DNA from: Lepisosteus oculatus | Taxonomy: Eukaryota > Chordata > Actinopteri > Semionotiformes > Lepisosteidae | Assembly: GCF_040954835.1 (NCBI RefSeq) | Contig: NC_090703.1 | Coordinates: forward strand, 20,845,444-20,909,443 | Direction of reading: 5' to 3' | Length of the DNA: 64,000 nucleotides | In this document: positions 1 through 12,300 of the stretch, piece by piece | Numbering within the stretch: position 1 is the stretch's first letter | Layout of the letters: the number at the start of each line of letters is the position of its first letter | Program-made: the position numbers and the translations under genes | The notes under the pieces: generated by a model | What the model saw: only the letters and a program-made list of their open reading frames with translations | Told to the model about the DNA's origin: nothing | Database searches by the model: none

Positions 1-223
1 TTGAAAGGAATCCTAACATGAGCCACAACCCTTACGTCCCAACCCACATTCTTAACCACAACCAATACCCCAGCCTTAGCCCTAAGAATGTACCATTCAC
101 CCAACCCAAGACCTGCTTTCCATTGACACTTGGAAGTTCTCAGTGTTTCCCAGTAGTGCTTGACTGAGTAGAAGCTCATGTAGATGCTCCACTGATGACC
201 CGGGGTGACTCTCTTGATTGCAG

Positions 224-342
224 GGGACTGTTGGCTGTTGGCTGCCATAGCCTGCCTGACTCTGAATGAGAAGCTACTGTACCGGGTCATCCCTCCTGAT
301 CAGAGCTTCACCGAGAACTACGCCGGCATCTTTCACTTCCAG
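224..342 (+). CDS. CAPN3: CAPN3 exon 3, catalytic cysteine
   Basis: Acceptor attgcag ends at 223 and donor gtgagg starts at 343; 119 nt, entry phase 1. The peptide opens with [12 protein letters not shown]; the Cys of GDCW is the nucleophile of the calpain protease core. It ends [10 protein letters not shown]. Positions 1-223 are the end of intron 2 with no other recognisable content. Intron 3 (343-1386) is AT-rich and I see no element in it. Confidence 0.95.
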
Positions 343-3292
343 GTGAGGATCCTTGAGCTAGCTTGCCACAGAGGTAACAGTAGTCCTCATTGTTGAAGGT
401 GGGATCCCTGTAAGGCTTTGAGCATCAGTCCTTTGTGTTTGTCATGCTGTGTCTTATGAATAGACTCAAAAACAGCTTTTTCTGTGTGTGACATCTACAG
501 GATACCATTGTATCATAGACACAGTGAAACAGTGTTGAAGTACTGCCTCTCATTTTGGTATCAAAGCAAATGAATAAAATGATTGTCAAGGGTACCTACT
601 GAAAATGCAAAATCAAATGTTTCTATAAGTTAAAACAGTTTTAGCTTCATTCAATGACTTGCAGATGCAGTACTTGAAAATGATTAACTATAAATAAGTA
701 GGGATGGTAATGTTAGGTCTTTGAGTCTTAGAAAATCTCTTGTCTGCTTTAAGAATAGTTTGTATTCTTAACTTTGTATCAGTAATGTGAACTTACAGCT
801 ATACTATACTTTACAGATATGCTTTACATTCCTGTGTTCATTTGCATTATATACAGACTGTTAGGACCCCAGGTCTGTAGAACAAAGAAAAATGACCCAA
901 TTGTTATTATACATTGATGTTAGTTAACACCAATACCACCATGTCAGGATTGATTAACATCTTGTAGAAACCAGATCTTTACTTATTCAGGTTGCGGTTA
1001 TGTTCACCACAGGATTGGAAATATTTCCTTGAGGATCAGATCATATCATTGTCCCTTTCTTTAAATTGGAAAGGAACTTAATAGTGAGATCAGAATTTCA
1101 TTTTTTGTCAATGACAATGAAAAACCCCATTTGGATTATAAGATTTTTTTTAAAGAAGCATGAACTAGTGTGTAATACTTGATTCATTGATTAATCGATT
1201 CAAGAGTGTACAGTAGATAGTGAATGCCAAGCTGATGGGGTTCCCAGATCACAGTCATGGCTAAATCCTACAGTATTTTGTAGGAATGAAAATGATCAAA
1301 ATTACACTTTAAATATATCTGCCTTTGATGTTTGTAGTGTACCCTGTTTGTGGTGTTCATTAAAAAAAACTCTCTCTGTTTTGCAGTTCTGGCGCTACGG
1401 TGACTGGGTAGATGTTGTTGTTGATGACCGAATCCCCACTTTCAACAACCAGCTGGTGTTCACCAAGTCAGCCGAGCGCAATGAATTCTGGAGTGCTCTA
1501 CTGGAGAAGGCTTATGCCAAGTAGGAATGATAGAGCAAAGTGTATCTCTACTGAGTGAAACACAAAATGGCAATAAACTGTCCCAGTCAAATGTGCTGTA
1601 GTGAGTACACCAAGAAAATCTTTCTGGCCAGGACCAATACTAGAAATGCAAAGAAGAAAACTACATTATTATGGACATATATACCTTTGTTTCTGGTGCA
1701 GGGTGTCAAACTCAGTTCCTGGAAGGCCCAGAGTCATCTGTGTTTTTATTTATCCTGAGTAGTCATTTGCACAATTAAGCTAATGATTTTCTTCGACGTA
1801 CACAATTTTTTTAATGTCTCCTGCTGTTGTTTACTCGAAGTATTGACATCATTATAAAGTTACCTACAGTTAGATATAATTGCCTCAATTGTCTGGTTAG
1901 ATTATTATTACAATCAATTTTTAATTACATGTTTAGAACAACTATGTAACTGATTGCTTGGAAACCTAGAAAACTGTAGGCCCCCCAAGAATTGAGTTTG
2001 ACACCCCTGTTCCATAAAGAGCCACCCAGTACCTCACAGCTCCAGGGTTCTGGGTTCGATTCCAGTCTTGGCTGTGCTTTTTCTGAGTTTTCCAGACCAT
2101 GCGCCAGCTTGACACACTCCTCACCAACATGAGCAGGTTCCTGATAATGAATGCATGAGTTCAATACATACTGTAGTCAACTTGGTCCCCTTTTCCCTGA
2201 CTTAATTAGTGCTTGATAACTAAAAGATTTGGGGACATGTTTTTTTAGTCACTTGCCAAATTGGTCAACCAATTTTATACCTGATGTCAAGTGATTACTA
2301 TTATCTGTACACATAAGGTGGAAGACTTAGGGAGTATGAGGTAGTATAAGATGTATTTTCAGTATAAATGTTGTTAATAACCTTAGATTGTTCAAAATGA
2401 CTGCTAGTAAGATATTAGAATGGGATAAAACAACTACCTGTAATTCCAACTTGATTACAAGTATCACTCTCTAGTAGTCTGTTATTTACCAATACTATTG
2501 ACAAAACGTGACAATAAATAAAAGTTGATCTTACTGCTTTATTGCTGCACTTGCTTACCATGGACATATCTGAGCACCAGTGCCAGAGTAGTGGGTTTCA
2601 TCATAGTCTGTTCCATACCTCTGCCCTCTCTCTGCTGCCCCCTGCAGGCTTCATGGATCCTATGAGGCCCTCAAGGGAGGGAACACCACGGAGGCAATGG
2701 AGGACTTCACAGGGGGGGTGACGGAGTTCTTCGAGATGAAGGAGGCCCCCAAGGAGCTCTTCAAGATCATGAGCAAGGCCCTGGAGAGGGGCTCTTTGAT
2801 GGGCTGCTCCATTGATGTGAGTCCTCAGTCCTCCTCCTGCAATCTTCCTGCACTGCACTCTTTTTTCCAATAATCAATCCAAACACGCAAATTATCAATT
2901 TGATTATCCTATCGACTAGCCTAGTTCGACTGCCACCTCTTTGAGAATTGGAGCTGACCAGCTAGGATTCCACACAGAAGTCAGGATTCCACTTGGCTTC
3001 AAGCGAGAATTTAAAAATAGATGTTAAAACACCCAAATGCCAATTCCCATGCAAGTCACCAGTCACTGTCTTTGTGAAATGGAGATTGGTGCCCTAATTT
3101 CCTCTTGAGTTTTGTCTTAGCAAGAGTCTGTAACTGCAGGAGAATTAATGGGCGATTACTGAAATGAAAAAAATGAAAATGTTTTAATTGAATAAGTCAT
3201 ATGGAGTGGATAAAATTGTTTTTTAATCATATAAATAGCAAAAAGTTAGAAAATGACATTTTGAGTAACATGAGTTAAAGTTGTTGTTTTTG

Positions 3293-3355
<63 letters not shown>

Positions 3356-6300
3356 GGCATGTTATATCTGAAATGCTTACTTGCATTTGGAAGGGCACAC
3401 ACAAAATGTTTTCTTATCCTGTTTTTGCACCACATCTCTTTTTGTTCTCTGAATCTTTCCTTTCCATGTTCTCTTGCTCTCCTTCTTAATTAACCTCTGT
3501 TGTCCAGACTTCAGATGCACCTGAGTCTCACTTGTCCTCATGCTTTCTCCTTGTCTGTCCCTGTTCCTCTCTCTGTCTCTTCAAACATCTCTCATTGTGT
3601 ATCTCACAATTCAAATTTACAACAACAAACGCTGTTGACATGACTGATTAATTAATGTTTTGCCAAAGCAACACCACTTATCAAGACAATTACAACAAAG
3701 CCAAGTTCTCTCTGTTGCTCAGTCTGTGACAGGAGATCACATACTGAGCTGAGTTTCCTCTCATTGTAGGAGTGAAAGCTGTTCTGATTCTGGCAGGTGT
3801 GGAAATTTTCAGATTCAATTTGTTATTTTAGAGAAGAGTGTAAGTCTAATCCTAGAGTATTTGTCTTTAAGTGCAGTTGAAAGTCTATCTCCATCTTTGT
3901 TTCTTCTTTCTTGCTGTGGTTACTGAGCCTGTCCTCTCTGGACAGCCAGGTCAGCCTGTTTCTATGCCCAGCCTTTAGCCACTGAGTCTGTCTTTTACTG
4001 TTTGTGTCTTTCTCTGTGTCCCTCTATGTCTCTCTGTGTCTCACCCACTGCATCTCACTTTCTGACCTCTCTGTCTTCACTCTGAAAGGACACAATGGGG
4101 ATAACCCCAGGTGTCCCAGCTCCAAATGCTCTTGGCACACTCATTGACCGGATGATCAGCCAGACAGAGGCTGATAAGAGCAAGCCTGGGGAGCCGCCAA
4201 CAGGGGTTGGTATTGACAACGACACTCCACCTGGCATGGCTGTAGACAGTTCTGTGGCTGCAGTGCTTCTTAGAAACTAAATCAGACTTTCCCAGTAAAA
4301 AGAGAAATTAACAATCCCTTATGGAAAAAAAACATAAACCCATTTTCCAATTCAGGATTACAGGGCAGCTGGAGTCTGACCCAGCAAGCAGCGGGCTCAA
4401 GGCAGGGTACATCCTGTATGGGACACCAGATACAATCACAGATGCTCACACAGTCACACCAGGGCCAGTTTTCCCTGAAGCCAATTAATCCACCAGTACA
4501 GTATGTCTTCGGACTGGGAGAGGGAACTGTAACACCTGGAGCAGAACATACAAATTCCACACAGATAGCACCCCAGGTCCAGAATTGGACCCAGGGCCTC
4601 AGCGCTGTGAGGCAGCAGAGCTAAACTCTGCTCCACCATGCCACCCATGGAAACACTAATACATTCTAAAATGGATATCCCTCTGAAACATTTTATACAA
4701 CATAGATTATGGATGTGTTTAAAAAACATTACAAAGAATCCAGTATATTCTAATTATGCATTACAAAAATCAGACACGGTGGCAATGAATAAGATAGACC
4801 CATACTGTATCTTAGATAGACCATGTTGTAGAATATACTGTATACTGCATGTACAGCCAAAATGGCAAAGTAGGTTTTTATACTGCCATAACTGCTGTTC
4901 TTGATGTTAATCAGTTTTTATCTACTGAAATGCAGGTCCAGGCAGATGCTAAAACATTGTAAAGCACATAAATGCCTTTTGCTCATTTTAAAACGATGAC
5001 GGTTGCCTATATAACTGGAGCCATGATTTTGCCGAGTGCAGAGAGGTAAAGTGACTTTCGCTTTCAGTCAGAGGCTGTACCAAGATACATATCTAAATTT
5101 AACAATGAATGGAACTTTTCCTGGAATTACTATTTTCCATATCTATTTTAAACAAAAAGCTGCATGCATATAACCATTATCATTTCTTATAAGAACCTCA
5201 GCAAGCAGAACCCCTTACTAGAAACAGAGAAGGATGCAAAAATCTACAGTTGTCACAACTGTATTGTAGGTCCTGAGTCACAGATTTGAAACATTTACTG
5301 TACATATGTAATCTGTTATCTTCTTTATAAAATTACTTGTACCATGTATGTAATGCTACACATTCATTGTAAATTGTTTACAAATATCATAAATATCAAA
5401 TTATATTCAGGATTATGCAAGTATATGGTGTAGTACTTTGCAGCCATTTATTAATATTAATATTATATATATTAACATTTATATTAACATTAATAATATA
5501 ATAAATATTAACATATTCCAGTGTACACTGACATTTTCAACACATGGGTGTAATATATTTTCAAGATGGGATTTTTTCATAAGGGATTCGATAGTTTCTT
5601 CAGCACTATATATATGAGAGACCATTCGATTCAAAATTAGCAAAAGTATTGATTTCACAGAACAGACTTTTTTTGTGTACTACATAAATCTTCTCTGCGT
5701 GGCTTATTTATTCAATTAATTCCACTTTAGAAGCCTCTCATGCCATTCATATAAAATATGCATGCAATGGTTTGGACTGCATGAGGAATGCCAGTCTCTT
5801 AAGACAGAAGAGTGCATATGGAATGCTTTCGCCATTAACTTTTTACATATCTGGAACTCATACAATTCCATAACTTGAGTGATAAAGCTGAATAAGACTA
5901 TTATTAATATACAGAGCAGGGATATGGGTTTATACAAGCCTTATAGGTAATGGAAAAGCCTTTAAAGCAAAAGGTTAGACTTACTCAAAATACAGACAAG
6001 AAGATCATCCAGTATGTAAAGCAGAAGCATCAAAGAATGTTGAAGTTCAAGCCCCAGTTTGAATCTTAATCTTCATACCACCATCCTGTTGTGGATTTCT
6101 CACCTTGAATATCTCTGGAGTGGAGGAAACAAGTATTGGGTATGTAATTTGGGATTGCTGGGTGGGCTGAAGGTTTGATTTAATCTAAAACTGTGCTGTC
6201 TGTTTAGTATAGTCTTAGCATGATGGTATAATTTAGGGGTTCCCAGCTCTGGACCTTGGAGTCTAGAATCCAGCAGGTTTTTAGTATTTTCTCTTGAAAT

Positions 6301-9300
6301 AATTACCAGCTGAAGACTGTGGAGATGGGATGAACCAGTGCTGGTTATCCCTAATTAGATCTTATTAACATTCCTCCCAGTTAAATGGCACTTTAGATCT
6401 TAAGGAGACACAAAAAACTTGCTTGATTCCATACCCTGAGAACCCTGTTATAATGTGTGGTAGATTTTCCAGAGTGCCAAAGACTCTTTTTGTATTTCTT
6501 TAAATTGAGCTTTACTGGCCCTGTTGCATGCTTTCTGAAAATCTTTCATTAACCATCTATCAAAAATTACTGTTGATAGTTCCAAGCCTGACTTCAGCTG
6601 GTTATGTATTGCATTCCAAACTCAGGCTGTATCTGGTGTCTGGTAAGATGGTTATGTGAACATCACTCTGCAACATGCTCAAGATTGTTCAAGTTCCTAG
6701 GGCCAAAGACCTGGCATTTTGGCAGTGTATTTGGGGCTTTTTGGTGCAGAATATTTACTAGGAGGTGTGCCTGAGATATGTAAGTATTGGCTCTGACTGA
6801 GAACACCCTGTTCTCAGCAACGTGTTTAGACATTGAGGGATTTTAGTACTGTATAAGTAGTTCATAGTTTAAAAATACAGAATATGTGTACTGTGGACCC
6901 TTCATGTGTTCAATCAAGCTCTGGATCATTGCTTCCCAATTTTTTTTAAATCACAATTTAAACAGTTTATTTCAAATTGAAACATAGCTACAATTTCAAT
7001 GAGAAATATTTAACTTCACTTTTCTGACTTGAATTTCATGTGCAGTGTGATCTTGTTTCGATTAACAGATATTCCATATTTGGTTCAGAGCCAGAAGGAG
7101 CTACACATAGCTCCCGATTTGCACTTTTTAAATATAATTCCTTTTTACACACACTTGAGTCCTTTCTGTGGCACACAGTTTGAAAAGCCCTGCTCTAGAT
7201 AAGTCTTGACAAGTTTATCTCGCGTCAAGGGACAAATTCTCTGCTGTTGCAGGTTAAGTGCAGATAAGGAATTCAAATTCTGCTTTGGAAAGAGCAAGAG
7301 ATGTTATATACTGTAAATGCTTTAAGTCTCACTCATGAAATAATAAACAGTGGTTCACTGTCCCTTTGTCTGCTTCTCTACCATCTGCTATTTTTCTCCC
7401 TCTTTGTCTCTCTTTTACAGTCACTGGTTCCTGTTCGCTTTGAGACTCGTACTGTCACTGGATTAGTAAAGGGTCATGCTTATTCTGTGACAGCAGTAGA
7501 GGAGGTGAGGATGCTTTCGACCTATGGCAAAGTGCGATACACAAGGGCACTTTGACCAACCACTACATCAGACATGAGGAAACTGGGTGCCCTTTCCTCT
7601 TCCCCAAATCTTGGGGGTGTCAGCTCTTTCTCCTGCTTTTAAGTGGCTTTTTTCCCCGATGCTAACATCATAATCTGAGGAATGTTTCTAATAAAAACAC
7701 AAAACACCTTCACTGATAAATCTATATGGTATATATATCGACTGGTATATCAGTAGAAGGAAAGAAAACAGTCATTTCAAGGTGCAACTGTATGTATAAT
7801 TTATTAAGGCAATACATATATAGAAAAAGTTTCTTTAAAATCAGACTGTTCTGACAATGGGCTTTCTGTGTTACTAAGATGAGGTGACTGACAGTCAAGC
7901 AATAAAGTGATATCAGTATTTTCCACAATTATTCCCATATGTCTCCAGGCGAAGCTGGCCCAACAGAAGGAGGGCAAGGTGAGACTGGTGAGACTCCGTA
8001 ATCCCTGGGGCCAGGTGGAGTGGAATGGACCCTGGAGTGACAAGTGAGTGGCCGAACCCCATTCCCTATTGTTGTGTCAATGGCTTGTTTCTAGAAAGAC
8101 CAGTGATTTTAAGAAGAACGTAATGAAATTAAGACAAATCCCAATAGAATGCCAAGCACAATATGGAGGAGACAATAACATGTAAGCTGTCACACACTGC
8201 ACTCTCCCTCGCAAACACTGTTACATTCCCAAACCCACTGTTTCTCATTCCTAAACTGAACCCATCACATTCTCACATGCACCAGATTCCACAAATTCTC
8301 ACTCCTGGACCAATTATCCAACCACGTACCTTTCCCTTCAGTATTTAAAGTTCCCTCACGCACAAACCCAGCCTCCTGTAGTATTCTTTTGTACGCGTTT
8401 CAACCTTCTTGACTGATCTCCCGGTTCCTAATCTTAGTTCCTGCCTTTTTCGACCACGGTCTTTGGATTTTGTTTTTTGGATTGTCTTTCTTGGATTTCC
8501 CTGGTTATTCACTCATTGCTTCTCCAATCGACCTTGCCCCTGGATTACGTGTTTTGGATATTGTCCCTGTGCTACTCCACATTATGCAGGATTCACGGTT
8601 ACGCATAAGGATCCTCCTATTCTACCTATCGGTTCCCTGACATAAGCATCTGATCTCTTGGTTTTCTGGATCACACAGGACTAAAAGTAGATCGAAAAGG
8701 CAGATACTTCTCCTGTGGATGTTCCAACTTTTTTAGGGAAGGGGACTGTTTTAATATAGGGTGATGTACTTGTGGGAGGGAATAAAAACACTTTTTCTTG
8801 GAGTAAGTGGCTCTCTGACAATAGATGATCACAACTGATGAAAAACAGAGGTCAAAAGCATAAGGAATCCCCAACATCTGTGAGGTTTTGCACTCAGGTA
8901 GCAGTGGGGAAGCCTATTGGTATTTGCATCAGGATCTAAAGAGTTGGTTTCCTCATGCACTGTACGTTGTACTGTATAACAACAGATGTAACTGTGTAAT
9001 GCTACAGTAACATCTATTTTTGAACTTTTATAAGCTCTTATAGTGTATTACCTTAAACAACAACAAAATAAATAAAATCACTGATAAACCAGACATTTAC
9101 TTTTCTTTAGCTCACTGGACTTTCATTAGAACATTGATAATATGAATATTTTCTTTTTTCCCCACGATATCTTTATTTCCTGCTGACTGACTCAAAATAA
9201 CTGTGTAGCTCCAAGGAATGGGTCACAATTCCAAAGTCAGAGAAGGACAAACTACAACATCAGAGTGTGGAGGATGGAGAGTTCTGGTAAGATGGCTTTC

Positions 9301-12300
9301 AGAAAGCTCTCACAAACACAAAGAGTTCTGTTTTTATCAGGATTCCCATTTGTTTTAATAGCCCCTGCTAATTTGGCATGGCATTTTACATTCTGAAGCA
9401 GACGTTTGAATGATTTAACATAAAAAAACAATGATGCTTTTCCACCATAGATGATCTACTGAACTTGAGTTTACTCACATTTTGAATTCAGTTCATTAAA
9501 CATAACATAATTCATTCATTTCTGAAAATGAAGTGTTGCTTGAGATTTCACAGGAATGTATTCTATACCTGTTGATTGTGAAAATTGCAGCTTACTAAAT
9601 GCTAACTCAGGTTAGCATATCTGTGGAGTATACAGTATGCTGGTCCTGTTATTGTCCTGCTCCCTGTCAGTTCCTTGTTTTCAACACTCTGGTATTTTTT
9701 GCAGGATTTGCTCTCAGCTGGTTGTCAGTGTAGTTGTCTGATAGTCCAGTAGGCACTTGACAATTAAAGTATGTGTCTCATGAATCTGGGAGATGTTTTG
9801 GGTCTCTACATCATTACAGTGGTCATTGGCATGGGTTAAAGGTGAACAGCAATTGAGATAGTTGGACATTTTAAATTAATTAAAAATTGGTCTCTATAGA
9901 GGAAAATTTAAATAAGCAGAAGAAAAGATATATAAATTATGCTATTTAATATATTGATACTAGTTGACCATGGTTGTAGTTCTAAGTGTGTTCCACAGTT
10001 TAGAAAATATTTTTTAAACTATCAAGCAATACCTTGAAAGTAGTCTTTTGGTCTGGTAAATCATTTTCATCACAATGTACTGTAGTACACTTAAGGGGTC
10101 AATGTGTGTGCAGCATTAGCTTGCTATATGAATATTATTTAATCAATGGATTATTTACGTTGAATGGAGAAAGGTGTTCAGTTGCAGCTGCACATTGATG
10201 TTAATGTGCTTCATTGAGTATCCAGACGTTCACTGCCTTGTAGTGCTATGTCTAAAAAAATTATCACAATAAAATACATTTTATTGTAATGTCATGCAGA
10301 ATTATATTGTTCTACTCTTCTACCCAGGATGTCATTTGAGGACTTCAAAAAGAACTTCACCAAGATTGAGATCTGCAACCTGACTCCTGATGCCCTGGAG
10401 GACGATAAACTCCACAAGTGGACTGTGTCGGTGAACGAGGGGCGCTGGGTGAGGGGCTGCTCTGCTGGAGGCTGTCGCAACTACGCAGGTACTGTAGGCT
10501 GCATCAAAGCATTTGACTCAATCATGGATTCAAATCCTCTAACAGTTAGAACTGAAAAACATACCGTACATCTGCTTAAGAAGTTCTTTGCTCAGAGAGT
10601 GCAACATGACCCTGGAAACTCTGACTTAAATCTGTGCAATGTCACTGACCAGCAGTACTGAGGAGAGCCTTAGTGGTAAGGTGGGTGAAAAATGGCAGAT
10701 GGCTTGTTAATAAACTCGTATAAGTATATGTTGTTTGTCTGCAGCAGTCAGCAGTGTGAGGATTTTGTAAATGAAGCTGAAGAGCAGTTATCTCATAGTG
10801 GATGCAGAAGGGGCAAAACCATTGCTAATTATATATTGAAAAAGTAAACAGTTTATTGTGATCAATCATAGTATTTACTGTACATGGTCAGCTATAGTAA
10901 TGTACAGAAAACACTTGACAAAACCATAGGAAGGCAATGTGAAAGTACTGGAGATCAATACAGTACAACAATTCCCAACATACCATGATTCTATAACAAA
11001 GCCGATCCTTTAACGATATGCCCCCCCCCGCAGACACATTCTGGACAAACCCACAGTACCGTCTGCGGCTTATGGAGGAGGATGATGACCCCGACGACAA
11101 TGAGGTCGCCTGCACCTTCGTGGTGGCACTTATGCAGAAGAACCGCAGGAAAGAGCGCAAGATGGGTGCCAACCTGTTCACCATTGGCTTCGCCATCTAT
11201 GAGGTTTAGACTTTCATGTACATAACCTACATACCACACATACTGTAGCCCTGCAAGCTCACACACATATTGCCCCATGCGTGCTGTCTGTATTACTGCA
11301 GACAGGCAGACACTGATGAAGACACAGGCAGGCAGCCAGTGCACAGACCCACACATAGTTGCTACTGTACATACTCCGTCACAGTATCACTGCTCACAAA
11401 CCCTGTGGGTATCACTGGTGTTTCAGGATCTTCTACAGACAGAAACTACAAACACCACTCTAAACATCTTCGATGCCTTATTCTGTATTTCATTTAAATT
11501 CTTATTGTTTACATAAAATCCACATATTGTACAAACTGCCTTCTGACACATCCTGTGCTGTTTATTAAAAATACACCTAAGAGCTGATTATACCTTGGAC
11601 TAGGACTGGCATTAGGGTCTGGTTTTCAGATGAATAAGGATTTTGGGATAAGGATAATTTTAGAATTAAGCCAAGGGTTGGAGTTGTAGTGAACTAATAT
11701 TTACAGTTAGGTTTGAATGGCTAATAATGCTAAGTTAGGGTGGGGAATAGGATTTAATGATCTATGTACTGTATACTGTAGAACAAGGGATAAAGTTATG
11801 AAAAAAGTAAAGTGGAAGAGTTGGTAAAGCAGAGAACAATATTCTGAAAAGTAATTATTTCTCACATTGCAGATATCACTATAAATTTATCTGAAAAAAA
11901 TAGAAAATATTACATCTAACAGAACTTCATTACACAGTTTTCTTTACTGACACCAGTGAAGACAACTTTTTCCACAGTTACATGCACCCTCTCTCTACAG
12001 TTTCTTACTTGTTTTTTATCCTGGTTGATCACTGATCACTGACACTGAAACAATTTAGTGCCACACTGGTCATCTGAGCAGGAAAAGTAATCTTTTTGCT
12101 CCAGAGTAAAATTTCCCTCCCATCTAAAGTATTTGTGGACATCTAAAGATGCAAAAGCGATGTGGGTGTGGAAATACATGTAAAATAGGAGGGGTAACAG
12201 TGTAAAATAGTTTCTTGGTAACCTGTCCTGAAGTTGTTTGTTTTCTTCACTTGTTCTTCCTCAGGTGCCAAAGGAGGTATGACAGTGTGAAGAGGAGAAG

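Noticed and set aside
3295..3354. Regular repeat considered as CRISPR-like or satellite array
   Set aside because: A simple trinucleotide microsatellite without spacers.
6230..6400. ggggttcccagctctggacc, resembling another hAT terminal repeat
   Set aside because: Only one end is visible and no partner terminus or duplication could be found, so I do not list it as an element.
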